This document shows positions 44,476 through 52,598 of a stretch of DNA of 64,000 nucleotides, in pieces. The DNA is from Bacillus tuaregi (GTDB lineage: Bacteria > Bacillota > Bacilli > Bacillales > Cytobacillaceae), in assembly GCF_900104575.1 (NCBI RefSeq), contig NZ_LT629731.1, positions 134,205 through 198,204 of the forward strand, read 5' to 3'. A model generated the notes under the pieces. It was not told where the DNA came from. It saw only the letters and a program-made list of their open reading frames with translations, and did no database searches. The position numbers and the translations under genes are program-made. Position 1 is the stretch's first letter, and every line of letters starts with the position of its first letter.

Positions 44476-44566
44476 TTACATAATAATATTCTTTATCATG
44501 ATATTTTATTAGAAAAAGCTAGCTGTTATACTAAAATGTAGCTTGGATGTGAAGGAGTGAAAAGAA

Positions 44567-45025
44567 GTGAAGGGTTTTTCCACTATGATTAAACGCTGGG
44601 ATATTATTGTGACTCTCGTTCTTGTCCTGCTTTCTTTTCTTCCTGCTGCTGTTTTTAGTTACCAGCAAGCCGAGAAAACTAACGGGAATTATAATCAAGC
44701 TCATGGTGAGGGTCTTGAGGGGCCACGGGTTACCGTCGCTGTCATTTCTGTCAATAATGAGGAAGTGAGACGTATTACATTAACAGGCAATACCGAAAAT
44801 GAAGTTTTTGACGTATTTAGTTCTGATAAGGATTTTAATACGGTTGAAGTGAGAGGCGAGGAGATTCGCATAAAAGGAGCAAACTGCTCTGATCAGGTAT
44901 GTGTCCAATTTGGCTTCCTTTCCAAACCTGGCGAAACAGCTGTCTGCCTGCCGCATAATTTCATCATTGAGCTGGAAACAGTCGGTGGGACCGTCATTGA
45001 GGATGAACCAATAATCAGTTCGTAG
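44567..45025 (+). CDS. eetA: NusG domain II-containing membrane-anchored protein (EetA-like)
   Basis: A 152-aa protein with one N-terminal membrane anchor (about 10-32) and an extracytoplasmic NusG_II domain (about 50-140). The family cysteines are present in GANCSDQVCVQFGFLSKPGE and AVCLPHNF. The GTG start has GGAG 9 nt upstream. Together with the next gene it matches the eetA-eetB pair of the Listeria electron-transfer locus, whose products are needed for electron transfer but whose chemistry is not settled. In this order (ndh2-eetA-eetB) the assignment is well supported by context. Confidence 0.82.
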   Translation: MKGFSTMIKRWDIIVTLVLVLLSFLPAAVFSYQQAEKTNGNYNQAHGEGLEGPRVTVAVISVNNEEVRRITLTGNTENEVFDVFSSDKDFNTVEVRGEEIRIKGANCSDQVCVQFGFLSKPGETAVCLPHNFIIELETVGGTVIEDEPIISS

Positions 45026-45040
45026 ATGGGAGTATATAAA

Positions 45041-45565
45041 ATGACAAAAAATCAGCGCATCGTATACATAGCTTTATTAGCGGCTCAAGCTGTCATTATT
45101 AGCATACTCGAACGAGCCATTCCCTTCCCCTTTGCATTTGCGCCAGGGGCTAAATTAGGTTTGGCTAATATGATTACCTGTATGGCCCTTTATACTTTAT
45201 CCGTGAAGGATGTGACAAAGGTAGTGCTGATTCGCATTACACTCTCTGCGTTACTGGGTGGGAATTTGTCATCCTTTATGTACAGCGCTTCAGGTGCCAT
45301 CCTAAGCTTATTGGGTATGATACTTGTCAAACAATTAGGACCATCACGAATTAGTCTAATTGGTGTAAGTGTGGCTGGTGCGATTATGCATAATGTCGGA
45401 CAGCTTCTGATTGCTAGTACCATTGCCAAGACATGGACCGTGCTGCTCTACTTACCAGTTATGTCCTTCATCGGCATTCTGTCTGGAATTGCCATCGGTA
45501 TTATTGCTAACTATCTGCTGACACATGTTGAAAAATTAGTATATTACCGATATTTAAATGAATAG
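45041..45565 (+). CDS. eetB: Gx transporter family membrane protein (EetB-like)
   Basis: A 174-aa membrane protein of the Gx transporter / heptaprenyl diphosphate synthase component I family, with about five to six helices. IPFPFAFAPGAKLGLANM is the diagnostic loop, and ISALLGGNLSSFMYSASGA-like glycine-rich turns follow. The ATG at 45041 has GGGAG 8 nt upstream; the ATG at 45026 lacks one. It starts 15 nt behind eetA. The fold is related to ECF S components, so it may act with the ECF ATPases of the divergent operon (inference). The dmkB prenyl synthase of Listeria is not found here. Confidence 0.82.
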   Translation: MTKNQRIVYIALLAAQAVIISILERAIPFPFAFAPGAKLGLANMITCMALYTLSVKDVTKVVLIRITLSALLGGNLSSFMYSASGAILSLLGMILVKQLGPSRISLIGVSVAGAIMHNVGQLLIASTIAKTWTVLLYLPVMSFIGILSGIAIGIIANYLLTHVEKLVYYRYLNE

Positions 45566-45575
45566 AGACTTTGCG

Positions 45576-45606
45576 AAAGATTCCAGGGAGGCTTGGGGTC
45601 TTTTTT
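45576..45606 (+). terminator. Terminator of ndh2-eetAB
   Basis: GATTCCA pairs with TGGGGTC, extended by AAA/TTT, and is followed by TTTTTT. Confidence 0.65.
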
Positions 45607-45641
45607 GCTTGAGGGGATTTTTTAGCAAAGTGGTAAAGGAT

Positions 45642-45680
45642 CCAAAAAGACCTTCATCAGAGAGATAAAGGTCTTTTTGG
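45642..45680. terminator. Second terminator, bidirectional, before convergent pepT
   Basis: CCAAAAAGACCTT pairs perfectly with AAGGTCTTTTTGG around a 13-nt loop. Confidence 0.8.
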
Positions 45681-45723
45681 ATAATGATGCTGATTTCGTT
45701 ATTTCCTGAGCAATATTCTAACC

Positions 45724-46965
45724 TTACTTCTGTGTCATCTCTGCAGCCGTTAGCTTAGCGATTTCCACAATCACCTTCGCAGCCAGCACCATATTATCAA
45801 CAGAGACGTATTCAAAGCGTCCGTGAAAATTTTCTCCGCCAGCAAAGATGTTGGGTGTTGGTAAGCCCATATAGGATAGCTGAGAGCCATCCGTACCGCC
45901 GCGGATTGGCTTCACAATCGGCCTAATTCCGAGGTTCTCCATTGCCTTATGGGCAACATCGACAATCTCTTTTACAGGCTTAATTTTTTCTCCCATATTA
46001 TAATATTGATCATTCATTTCCAGCTCGACTCTTTCCGCGCCATAAATCTTCTGAATTTCATCTACAAGTGCTTCGACGGTCTTTTTCCGTGCTTCGAACT
46101 TTTCACGGTCATGGTCACGAATGATGTAATGGAGGACGCTTTCCTCTACCTCACCGTGGAAGGAAAGCAGGTGATAGAAGCCCTCATAGCCCTCCGTATG
46201 CTCTGGTGCTTCATCGGCAGGAAGACGGTTGTTAAAATCCATCGCCATTTTCATGGAATTCACCATTTTTCCCTTTGCCGTACCGGGGTGCACATTTGTC
46301 CCTTTAAAGGTAATTTTAGCTGCTGCGGCGTTAAAGCTTTCGTACTCTAATTCTCCAAGCGGACCGCCGTCAACCGTATAGGCATGTGACGCATTAAAGG
46401 CTTCAACATTAAATTTATGCGGGCCTCTGCCAATTTCCTCATCAGGAGTAAAGGCAACGCGGATTTTGCCATGCTCAATGTCAGGATGTTGGATCAGATA
46501 ATCCATTGCGGTCATAATCTCCGCAATGCCCGCCTTATCATCCGCTCCAAGCAGGGTTGTTCCATCTGTTGTAATCAGGGTGTGTCCTATGTAATTCGCT
46601 AATTCAGGGAATTTCTCACGTGTCAGCTTAATCTGTAATGCTTCATTTAGGGTGATATCTTTTCCATCATAGCTTTCCACGAGTTGAGGCTTCACGTCCT
46701 TGCCGGTAAAATCAGTGGCCGTATCAACATGGGCCAAAAATCCGATTGTCGGAACGTTCTTTTCCGTATTGGCTGGAAGGGTTGCCATCACATAGCCGTG
46801 TTCATCAATCGTTACCTCTTCCATGCCGATGGTCTTTAATTCCTCAACTAGCATATTGGCCAATGTCAGCTGCCCGGGTGTAGAGGGACAGTTCTCATCA
46901 TCAGCATTTGACTGCGTATCCACCTTAACATAGGAAGTAAATCGTCTAATCATCTCATCCTTCAT
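45724..46965 (-). CDS. pepT: Peptidase T (tripeptide aminopeptidase)
   Basis: A 413-aa zinc exopeptidase of the M20 family that releases N-terminal residues from tripeptides in the cytoplasm. Metal-binding residues are seen in [32 protein letters not shown] (catalytic Glu pair), [14 protein letters not shown] and the C-terminal [14 protein letters not shown]. It has full family length. A GGAG site lies upstream of the ATG. It is a single gene between bidirectional terminator and a palindromic repeat. Confidence 0.93.
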   Translation of the reverse strand: MKDEMIRRFTSYVKVDTQSNADDENCPSTPGQLTLANMLVEELKTIGMEEVTIDEHGYVMATLPANTEKNVPTIGFLAHVDTATDFTGKDVKPQLVESYDGKDITLNEALQIKLTREKFPELANYIGHTLITTDGTTLLGADDKAGIAEIMTAMDYLIQHPDIEHGKIRVAFTPDEEIGRGPHKFNVEAFNASHAYTVDGGPLGELEYESFNAAAAKITFKGTNVHPGTAKGKMVNSMKMAMDFNNRLPADEAPEHTEGYEGFYHLLSFHGEVEESVLHYIIRDHDREKFEARKKTVEALVDEIQKIYGAERVELEMNDQYYNMGEKIKPVKEIVDVAHKAMENLGIRPIVKPIRGGTDGSQLSYMGLPTPNIFAGGENFHGRFEYVSVDNMVLAAKVIVEIAKLTAAEMTQK

Positions 46966-47010
46966 GCAACTATCAACTCCTATTATGTAATAGTCCTATC
47001 ATACATGAAA

Positions 47011-47073
47011 AAGGTGCCTGACACCACAGATGGACAAACTCGGGGATTTGTCTTTTGTGGTGCCTGACACCTT
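47011..47073. repeat. Paired GGTGCCTGACACC palindromic repeat
   Basis: AAGGTGCCTGACACCACA and TGTGGTGCCTGACACCTT bracket a smaller hairpin (GACAAA/TTTGTC). The same type is found at 24146-24192 and in reduced form at 27236-27248, so this is a dispersed intergenic family. Confidence 0.85.
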
Positions 47074-47083
47074 AGTGTGACGC

Positions 47084-48337
47084 TTAGACAGTGATGGTTT
47101 TTTTGAGCCAGTTTTTACCTTCGACGATTCTTGTGACCATCATGGCGCAGACGGTGTTGCCTGTTGAGTTGAGCAGGGTTGCGGGTGCGTCAATAATGGT
47201 CGAGATGACAGCGATAATTGGCAGAACCTCTGGTGGAAAGCCAAAGACGCTAAGTATGAGCATTTCGCCGATCATACCGCCGCCTGGAATGGCACCCATG
47301 ACCGCGCCTACGAGAAAGGAGACGGCAATGATGCTGATGATGCTTGAAAGGCTGGTTATATCCCGGCCGAATAAGCTAAATAGGAAGACAATTTTTAAGA
47401 CGCCTCCAAATACAGAACCATCCTTATGAGTATTGGCACCGAGTGGAATAATCGTTTCGGCAATATCCTTCGGAACGCCAATCTTTTTCACGGCTGCTAG
47501 GTTAATCGGAATGCAGGCTGCGCTGGAGCAGGTAGCAATCGCAGAGATGGACGGCGTAATCGCATTTTTCCAAAAGACCTTGATTCCTTCCTTTCCTCCG
47601 GATAAAAATGCATAGAGAGTAAAAAAGCCAAAGTAATAGATGACAGAAAGGATCAAATAAAGGACAAACGCTCTGACGTAGCCCTCTAGTATCTGCGGAC
47701 CGAGTTCACCAATGATAGCAGCGAAATAACAGCCAAGCCCAATTGGTGCATAGTACATCAGGATGGTGACCATCTTCATCATTACAGCTGAGCCAGCTGA
47801 TAATAGAGTGGAAACAGGCTTGGCCTTTTCACCGACTAAAGCCGTCGCTAGTCCGAATAATAGAGAGAAGACAATTAACTGGAGCATATTACTTTTTGTA
47901 AAAAGGAATTGAAAGTCTCCAACAGTAAAGGTGTTGACCAGCTGTGCGAGGAGTGATATCTCTTCGGCAGGCTCGACTGCTTCTGCTGTCTCCATTAGGT
48001 CCTTAATATGGGAGGTATCAGCATTTTCGAGCGGATTCATTAGACTGGTTCCAGCAAAACCGAGGATGGCAGATACTGCAGCTGTCAGAAGAAATACAAG
48101 AAAAATACTGCCCATGATTTTGCCGAGGCGCTTCATTCCGTTCATATCGGCAATGGCAGAAGCGATGCTGAAAAAAACAAGCGGAACGATGATTGTAAAC
48201 ATGAGATTTAGAAAAATATCTCCGAAGGGCTTTACGATTGCTGCTTTCGGACCGAAGACGAGTCCGGCAATCCCTCCAATCAAAATTGCTGCTAACAGCA
48301 GTAGTGATGCTTTATAACTGTTGAACAGATTCTTCAT
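47084..48337 (-). CDS. Dicarboxylate/amino acid:cation symporter (DAACS family)
   Basis: A 417-aa membrane protein of the glutamate/aspartate/C4-dicarboxylate symporter family. It has about eight helices plus re-entrant loops: TIIVPLVFFSIASA, the serine-rich hairpin SISAIATCSSAACIP, PLGANTHKDGSVFGG (HP/TM7 motif), the second hairpin GAIPGGGMIGEM and the substrate helix TIIDAPATLLNSTGNTV with the conserved Asp and Asn. The ATG at 48337 has AGGTGG upstream. The CSS pattern and the NTHKDG motif are near the variants that take serine/threonine or glutamate; the substrate is left open. Confidence 0.85.
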   Translation of the reverse strand: MKNLFNSYKASLLLLAAILIGGIAGLVFGPKAAIVKPFGDIFLNLMFTIIVPLVFFSIASAIADMNGMKRLGKIMGSIFLVFLLTAAVSAILGFAGTSLMNPLENADTSHIKDLMETAEAVEPAEEISLLAQLVNTFTVGDFQFLFTKSNMLQLIVFSLLFGLATALVGEKAKPVSTLLSAGSAVMMKMVTILMYYAPIGLGCYFAAIIGELGPQILEGYVRAFVLYLILSVIYYFGFFTLYAFLSGGKEGIKVFWKNAITPSISAIATCSSAACIPINLAAVKKIGVPKDIAETIIPLGANTHKDGSVFGGVLKIVFLFSLFGRDITSLSSIISIIAVSFLVGAVMGAIPGGGMIGEMLILSVFGFPPEVLPIIAVISTIIDAPATLLNSTGNTVCAMMVTRIVEGKNWLKKTITV

Positions 48338-48513
48338 ACTTGCCACCTATCTTTAATATAATTATAGAACTATAATAGATTAATTATATTATGAGCCTTC
48401 TAAAATTACATTACAATAGTATTTGGAATGTAAAAGGGCATTTTATTTTACTTTTAGAATGGAAAGAATTATGGTTAAAGAAGAATCACTTCAATAAAGA
48501 AAGGTGGATGTTT

Positions 48514-49080
48514 ATGTACGAAATCGTGATTATTGGTGGAGGCCCTGCTGGAGGAAGTGCGGCATTATTTGCTGCAAAGGCTGGTAAGAAAACCCTTTTG
48601 CTTGATTCAAATAAAAGTATGACAGCTAGAGCCTGGATGGAGAACCATTATGGTGTTGCGGCAATTTCTGGTCCTGATATGCTTGAAGTTGGTAGAAAAC
48701 AAGCGGGGAAATTTGGCGCTGAAATTAAGGAAGAAACAGTTGCTAATATTACCGGTGAAGCGGGTTCATTTGTGATTGAAACGGAAAGCGGTGCAAAATA
48801 TGAGGCAGGTCATATCATCATCGCAACAGGTGCATTAACAAACCTTGCTGAAGGCTTAGGCATCGAAACAAAGGATCACAGAGAGCCGAGATTCAAAACA
48901 GCTATCGCGGTTAATGCTGATGGTGAAACAAATAGAAAAGGCATTTGGGCTGCTGGAGCGGTTGCAGGTGTAAGTGTACATACGATTGTGACTGCTGGGG
49001 ACGGTGCCCGCGTTGCCATCAATGTTATCAGTGAAATCAACGGTGAACGCTACGTTGACCATGATCTATTAAAGGCATAA
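48514..49080 (+). CDS. Short FAD-dependent oxidoreductase (thioredoxin-reductase-like fold)
   Basis: A 188-aa protein with the FAD site YEIVIIGGGPAGGSAALFAA at the N-terminus and the second FAD motif IWAAGAVAGVSVHTIVTAGDG near residue 150. It lacks a CxxC redox motif and the NAD-binding insert of full thioredoxin reductases, so it is only about 60% of their length. Such single-domain flavoproteins are common in Bacillales; reaction and partner are not known. AAAGGTGG lies 7 nt before the ATG at 48514; the frame is open to 48391 without a ribosome site. Confidence 0.75.
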   Translation: MYEIVIIGGGPAGGSAALFAAKAGKKTLLLDSNKSMTARAWMENHYGVAAISGPDMLEVGRKQAGKFGAEIKEETVANITGEAGSFVIETESGAKYEAGHIIIATGALTNLAEGLGIETKDHREPRFKTAIAVNADGETNRKGIWAAGAVAGVSVHTIVTAGDGARVAINVISEINGERYVDHDLLKA

Positions 49081-49223
49081 GGAAGATAAAGAAGACTACT
49101 ATCAGGGGGCGGGAATGCGGCCCGTTAAGACTGAGATAGAGTCATTCTACAGCCCGTTTCGAAACAGAACGGTGGCTGGGTTTATATATCCATTCTATAA
49201 TTCTGAAAAGTATAGATACTTAA

Positions 49224-49257
49224 AAGTCTTGTCACTACGGTTGACAAGGCTTTTTTT
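49224..49257 (+). terminator. Rho-independent terminator
   Basis: AAGTCTTGTCA pairs with TGACAAGGCTT (one G-T pair) and is followed by TTTTTT. Confidence 0.75.
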
Positions 49258-49331
49258 ATGGTTTAAATGTTAACTATTGTATATTTTATTGTGATGGAGT
49301 CATGAACCATTATGAGTTGTGAGGTGATTGA

Positions 49332-50087
49332 GTGGGACTTAGTAATAACCAAATTGCCAGGATTGTGGAGCTTTGTCTGCTTGCAGGTGAAATTATGATT
49401 AAAAGCGGGGCGGAAACCACCCGGGTTGAGGATACGATGATGAGAATTGCTGCATCCTTTGGAGTGCCTGAAGCGCAGAGCTTTGTCACACCGACAGGGA
49501 TTGTTTTTTCCTCTAACCGGGAGGATCGAGCGAAGTTGGTCCGTGTAGCAGAGCGGTCAACCGATTTAGAGAAGGTGGCTATTGTTAATAGTATTTCCCG
49601 GCAAATAAGTAATGGTGAATTGACTGTTGAAGAGGCTTTGTTAAAGCTCAAAAAAATTGCAAAAGCAGATTTGTCGTATCCGTTATGGCTGCAAATCCTC
49701 AGTGCAGCGATTGCCAGCGGCTGTTTTTTAATTATGTTCCAAGGAGTATGGATGGATTTCATTCCGGCAATGATTGCGGGTGGAATCGGGCACATGCTTT
49801 TTATTTATTTGCATAAATACATAAAGGTTAAGTTTTTCGCTGAGGGTGTCTCCTCCTTTGTGATTGGTTTGCTTGCCGTTATGGCAGTATACAGCGGCTT
49901 TGGTACAGACCTTGATACGATTATTATTTCTTCTGTCATGCCTCTCGTTCCGGGACTCTTAATTACAAATGCAGTCCGTGATTTAATGGATGGTCATTTC
50001 ATGTCCGCTATGGCCAAGGGTGCCGATGCCTTTTTGACATCCTTAGCGATTGGTTCAGGAATAGCGATTGTTGTTGCGTTTATTTAA
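49332..50087 (+). CDS. Threonine/serine exporter subunit, ThrE N-terminal half (YjjP-like)
   Basis: A 251-aa protein: a soluble N-terminal domain (about 1-120) with MIKSGAETTRVEDTMMRIA and SFVTPTGIVFSS, typical of the DUF1212/ThrE domain, then about four to five helices with LVPGLLITNAVRDLMDGHFMSA. A GTG start follows GAGGTGATT. The next gene encodes the complementary small membrane subunit. In Corynebacterium the two parts are fused in ThrE, which exports threonine and serine; the split form in Bacillales is assumed to do the same. Confidence 0.82.
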   Translation: MGLSNNQIARIVELCLLAGEIMIKSGAETTRVEDTMMRIAASFGVPEAQSFVTPTGIVFSSNREDRAKLVRVAERSTDLEKVAIVNSISRQISNGELTVEEALLKLKKIAKADLSYPLWLQILSAAIASGCFLIMFQGVWMDFIPAMIAGGIGHMLFIYLHKYIKVKFFAEGVSSFVIGLLAVMAVYSGFGTDLDTIIISSVMPLVPGLLITNAVRDLMDGHFMSAMAKGADAFLTSLAIGSGIAIVVAFI

Positions 50088-50158
50088 TGCTCAATAAATA
50101 TCGGGACGTAAATTCGACGGACGAATTTGATTGACCTAAAAGAGAGGAGTCGGTTGAC

Positions 50159-50635
50159 ATGACTGTTATTATCCAGCAGTTAGTGACGAGCTATATAGCG
50201 TCCGCAGCGTTTGGACTGCTTTTTAATGTTCCCCAAAAACAGCTGCTGCAGGGCGGGTTGTCAGGAATGATTGGCTGGATTTTCTATTTCCTGCTCGTTC
50301 AAAACGGAATAGATTCCATCCTCGCCTCCATTTTTGCCTCCATCCTGATTGGCGGAATCGGGCAAACCTTTGCAAAGGTGTACAAGCAGCCTGTTATTGT
50401 CTTTAATGTGTCGGGGATTATTCCATTGGTGCCCGGCGGACTTGCCTATGATGCCATGCGGCATTTTGTCAGTAATGATTATGATATCGCAATCCAGTTG
50501 GCAGCAAAGGCGCTGCTGATTTCAGGCGGCATTGCGGCCGGCCTCGTGGTGTCTGAGGTGTTCACTCGTCTGATTGTCCAAAATAGACTGAAGCAAAAAA
50601 GCGCTCTAAGAGGAAAAGTAAAAGCACGCTCCTAG
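50159..50635 (+). CDS. Threonine/serine exporter subunit, ThrE C-terminal half (YjjB-like)
   Basis: A 158-aa membrane protein with about four to five helices and the motif FNVSGIIPLVPGGLAYDAMRHFV, matching the DUF3815/ThrE_2 domain. It ends with a basic tail (KQKSALRGKVKARS). GAGAGGAG lies upstream of the ATG. It follows the N-terminal-half gene after 71 nt and should form the exporter with it. Confidence 0.82.
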   Translation: MTVIIQQLVTSYIASAAFGLLFNVPQKQLLQGGLSGMIGWIFYFLLVQNGIDSILASIFASILIGGIGQTFAKVYKQPVIVFNVSGIIPLVPGGLAYDAMRHFVSNDYDIAIQLAAKALLISGGIAAGLVVSEVFTRLIVQNRLKQKSALRGKVKARS

Positions 50636-50759
50636 ACAACAGATGGAGACTGTCTTTCATGGGATTTTTGCCGTTTGGTTATGCTAATAGGATAGGCGGC
50701 TTTAGATGGAACAGAGCCTGTTCATTTGGAAGCAGTCGTATTTACCTAGGAGTGATGGA

Positions 50760-51665
50760 ATGAAGTATGATTGTCTTATTATCGGCGGCGGCATTGCTGG
50801 TTTGCAGGCGGCAATCCAGCTGGGGCGCTATATGCACAGCGTGCTTGTGATTGACTCAGGTGACGGGCGCTCCACGTTATGCCGAAGCTATCATAATATA
50901 CTTGGCTATCCTGATGGGGTCAGTGGTCAGCACCTTCGACAGACAGGCCGAAAACAGGCTGAAGCATTAGGTGTCCATTTCCTGCACGGGAAAGCGGAGT
51001 CTGCAGCTAAGACTGAGGCAGGCTTTGCGGTCACGGTCTCGAATGGGGAAACCTACAGCAGTAAGCGGTTATTACTCGCAACAGGTGTGATGGACCGTAT
51101 TCCAGCTGAGCTTCTGCCCTCCTTAGTACCTTGTCTTGGAATCAGCGTCTATGTCTGTCCTGACTGTGACGGCTATCAGGTAAAAGGAAAACCGGTGATT
51201 GTGATTGGGGCAGGCGTTGCGGGGGTAAATATGGTTAAAACCCTGCTTTATTGGACAAACGAATTGGTTTATATCAATCATGAGCAGAAGCTTGGAGATG
51301 ATGACAGGAAATTTTTACAGGAGAATGGAATTTCTTGTATAGATGCTTCCATTAAGCAAGCAGTAGCGAAGGGTGCCGAGCTGGAAGGGTTTTTACTTGA
51401 AAATGGGGAAATAGTAAAGGGTCATCATGCCTTTACTGCGTTTGGCGGCAATGAAGTTCGATCACAGCTGGCAAAGCAGCTAGGTGTTGAGCTGCTAGAG
51501 AATAAGCATATCGTAGCTGACCCGCGGACCAAGATGACCAATGTTCACGGAGTATGGGCAGCGGGTGATGTGGCTGTCCATTCCGAGCAGGTAACGATTG
51601 CAATGGGCGAAGGCTCCCAGGCGGCGATTTGGATACATAAGGATATTATTCAGGAGCAGGGTTAG
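50760..51665 (+). CDS. Thioredoxin-reductase-like FAD/NAD(P) oxidoreductase
   Basis: A 301-aa flavoprotein: FAD site DCLIIGGGIAGLQAAIQLGR, redox disulphide in YVCPDCDGYQ (CxxC near residue 136), NAD(P) site VIVIGAGVAGVNM near 155 and the second FAD motif GVWAAGDVAVHSEQVTIAMGEG near 270. It is shorter and more diverged than housekeeping TrxB, and its CPDC differs from CATC, so the partner may be another thiol protein or none. The ATG at 50760 has AGGAG 7 nt upstream; the ATG at 50706 lacks a site. It precedes ybaK by 33 nt and may share its transcript. Confidence 0.82.
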   Translation: MKYDCLIIGGGIAGLQAAIQLGRYMHSVLVIDSGDGRSTLCRSYHNILGYPDGVSGQHLRQTGRKQAEALGVHFLHGKAESAAKTEAGFAVTVSNGETYSSKRLLLATGVMDRIPAELLPSLVPCLGISVYVCPDCDGYQVKGKPVIVIGAGVAGVNMVKTLLYWTNELVYINHEQKLGDDDRKFLQENGISCIDASIKQAVAKGAELEGFLLENGEIVKGHHAFTAFGGNEVRSQLAKQLGVELLENKHIVADPRTKMTNVHGVWAAGDVAVHSEQVTIAMGEGSQAAIWIHKDIIQEQG

Positions 51666-51698
51666 TCTGGGGATAGAAAAAAGTGAGGAGAAACAAAT

Positions 51699-52187
51699 AT
51701 GGCACAGATAAAGACAAATGCGATGCGGATTCTAGATGCGAAAAAGATTAGCTATGGGATGAAAACCTATGAGACGGCAGATGGAAAAATCGATGGCGTT
51801 TCTGTTGCTCATAAGGTGAATCGAAATCCAAACGAAGTTTATAAAACATTAGTCACCCAGGGGACGAGCATGGGAGTTTATGTTTTTGTTATTCCGGTTG
51901 AAGCGGAGCTGGACCTAAAAAAGGCAGCGAAGGCAGCGAAGGAAAAGAAAGTCGACATGATTGCGGTGAAGGATATTCAAAAGCTAACAGGCTATATTCG
52001 TGGCGGATGTTCGCCGGTCGGTATGAAAAAGCAGTATCCAACCTTCATCGATAAATGTGCCGAAGGGCTGAAGCAAATGGTTGTCAGCGGTGGAAAAATA
52101 GGTGTTCAGATTGAAATAAAGCCACAGGACCTGATTCAGGTTACAAATGGCTGGTTTGCTGAAGTAACGAAGGATGCTGTGGATTGA
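51699..52187 (+). CDS. ybaK: Cys-tRNA(Pro)/Cys-tRNA(Cys) deacylase
   Basis: A 162-aa editing protein of the YbaK/EbsC family that hydrolyses cysteine misattached to tRNA(Pro). Typical segments are VAHKVNRNPNEVYKTLVTQG, VFVIPVEAELDLKKAAKA and the catalytic-lysine region RGGCSPVGMKKQYPTFID. It is full length. GTGAGGAG precedes the ATG. A strong terminator follows 24 nt after the stop. Confidence 0.9.
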   Translation: MAQIKTNAMRILDAKKISYGMKTYETADGKIDGVSVAHKVNRNPNEVYKTLVTQGTSMGVYVFVIPVEAELDLKKAAKAAKEKKVDMIAVKDIQKLTGYIRGGCSPVGMKKQYPTFIDKCAEGLKQMVVSGGKIGVQIEIKPQDLIQVTNGWFAEVTKDAVD

Positions 52188-52210
52188 TACATATGAGAAT
52201 ATCAGGTTCA

Positions 52211-52240
52211 GGACCCTTTAGCTAAGGGGTCTTTTTTTTT
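52211..52240 (+). terminator. Terminator after ybaK
   Basis: GACCCTTTA / TAAGGGGTC stem with a GC loop, followed by nine T. Confidence 0.85.
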
Positions 52241-52292
52241 GCAACGGGCTATGTTAAAGCACATATTTGATTTTTATTGCAGGTTGATTGTA

Positions 52293-52425
52293 GTGGAAGG
52301 CACGCAGACTCCTGCAGGAGAAGTGAAACAGACGAGACCCCGCAGACACGTAGTGTCGAGGAGGCTCGGCGGTCGCCTGCGGAAAGCGAAGTGCCAGGAA
52401 CGAAAATCAACACTCATGTTTAACA
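52293..52425. repeat. GC-rich dispersed Bacillaceae intergenic repeat
   Basis: About 133 nt of much higher GC than its surroundings: GCAGACTCCTGCAGGAG, GACGAGACCCCGCAGACACG, GAGGAGGCTCGGCGG, GCCTGCGGAAAGCGAAGTGC, ending in ACGAAAATCAACACTC. From memory this pattern (ACTCCTGCGGGA ... GAGACCCCGCAGG ... GCGGAAAGCGA) is spread through many Bacillaceae genomes. Its 3' 40 nt recur at 12231-12270. Function unknown; a 70-codon frame over it is not considered real. Confidence 0.8.
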
Positions 52426-52598
52426 AAGCCTTCGCAAAAAAATGGAGTTAGCTTAGGCTTTCACCCATTTAGGTGGCGCTGCATATTGTAAAGAGAATGA
52501 ACAAAAATGTCGAGCCTCTAATAGAGGATCTGCTGAAAGGCTAATCAGGAAAGCAGTTTGTGCTGCTTAAAAGCTATGATAACAGGGAGGAAATGTCT

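Noticed and set aside
47091-48317. Several plus-strand frames antisense to the DAACS symporter gene
   Set aside because: They are shadows of a well-supported membrane-protein gene and have no start signals or family resemblance.
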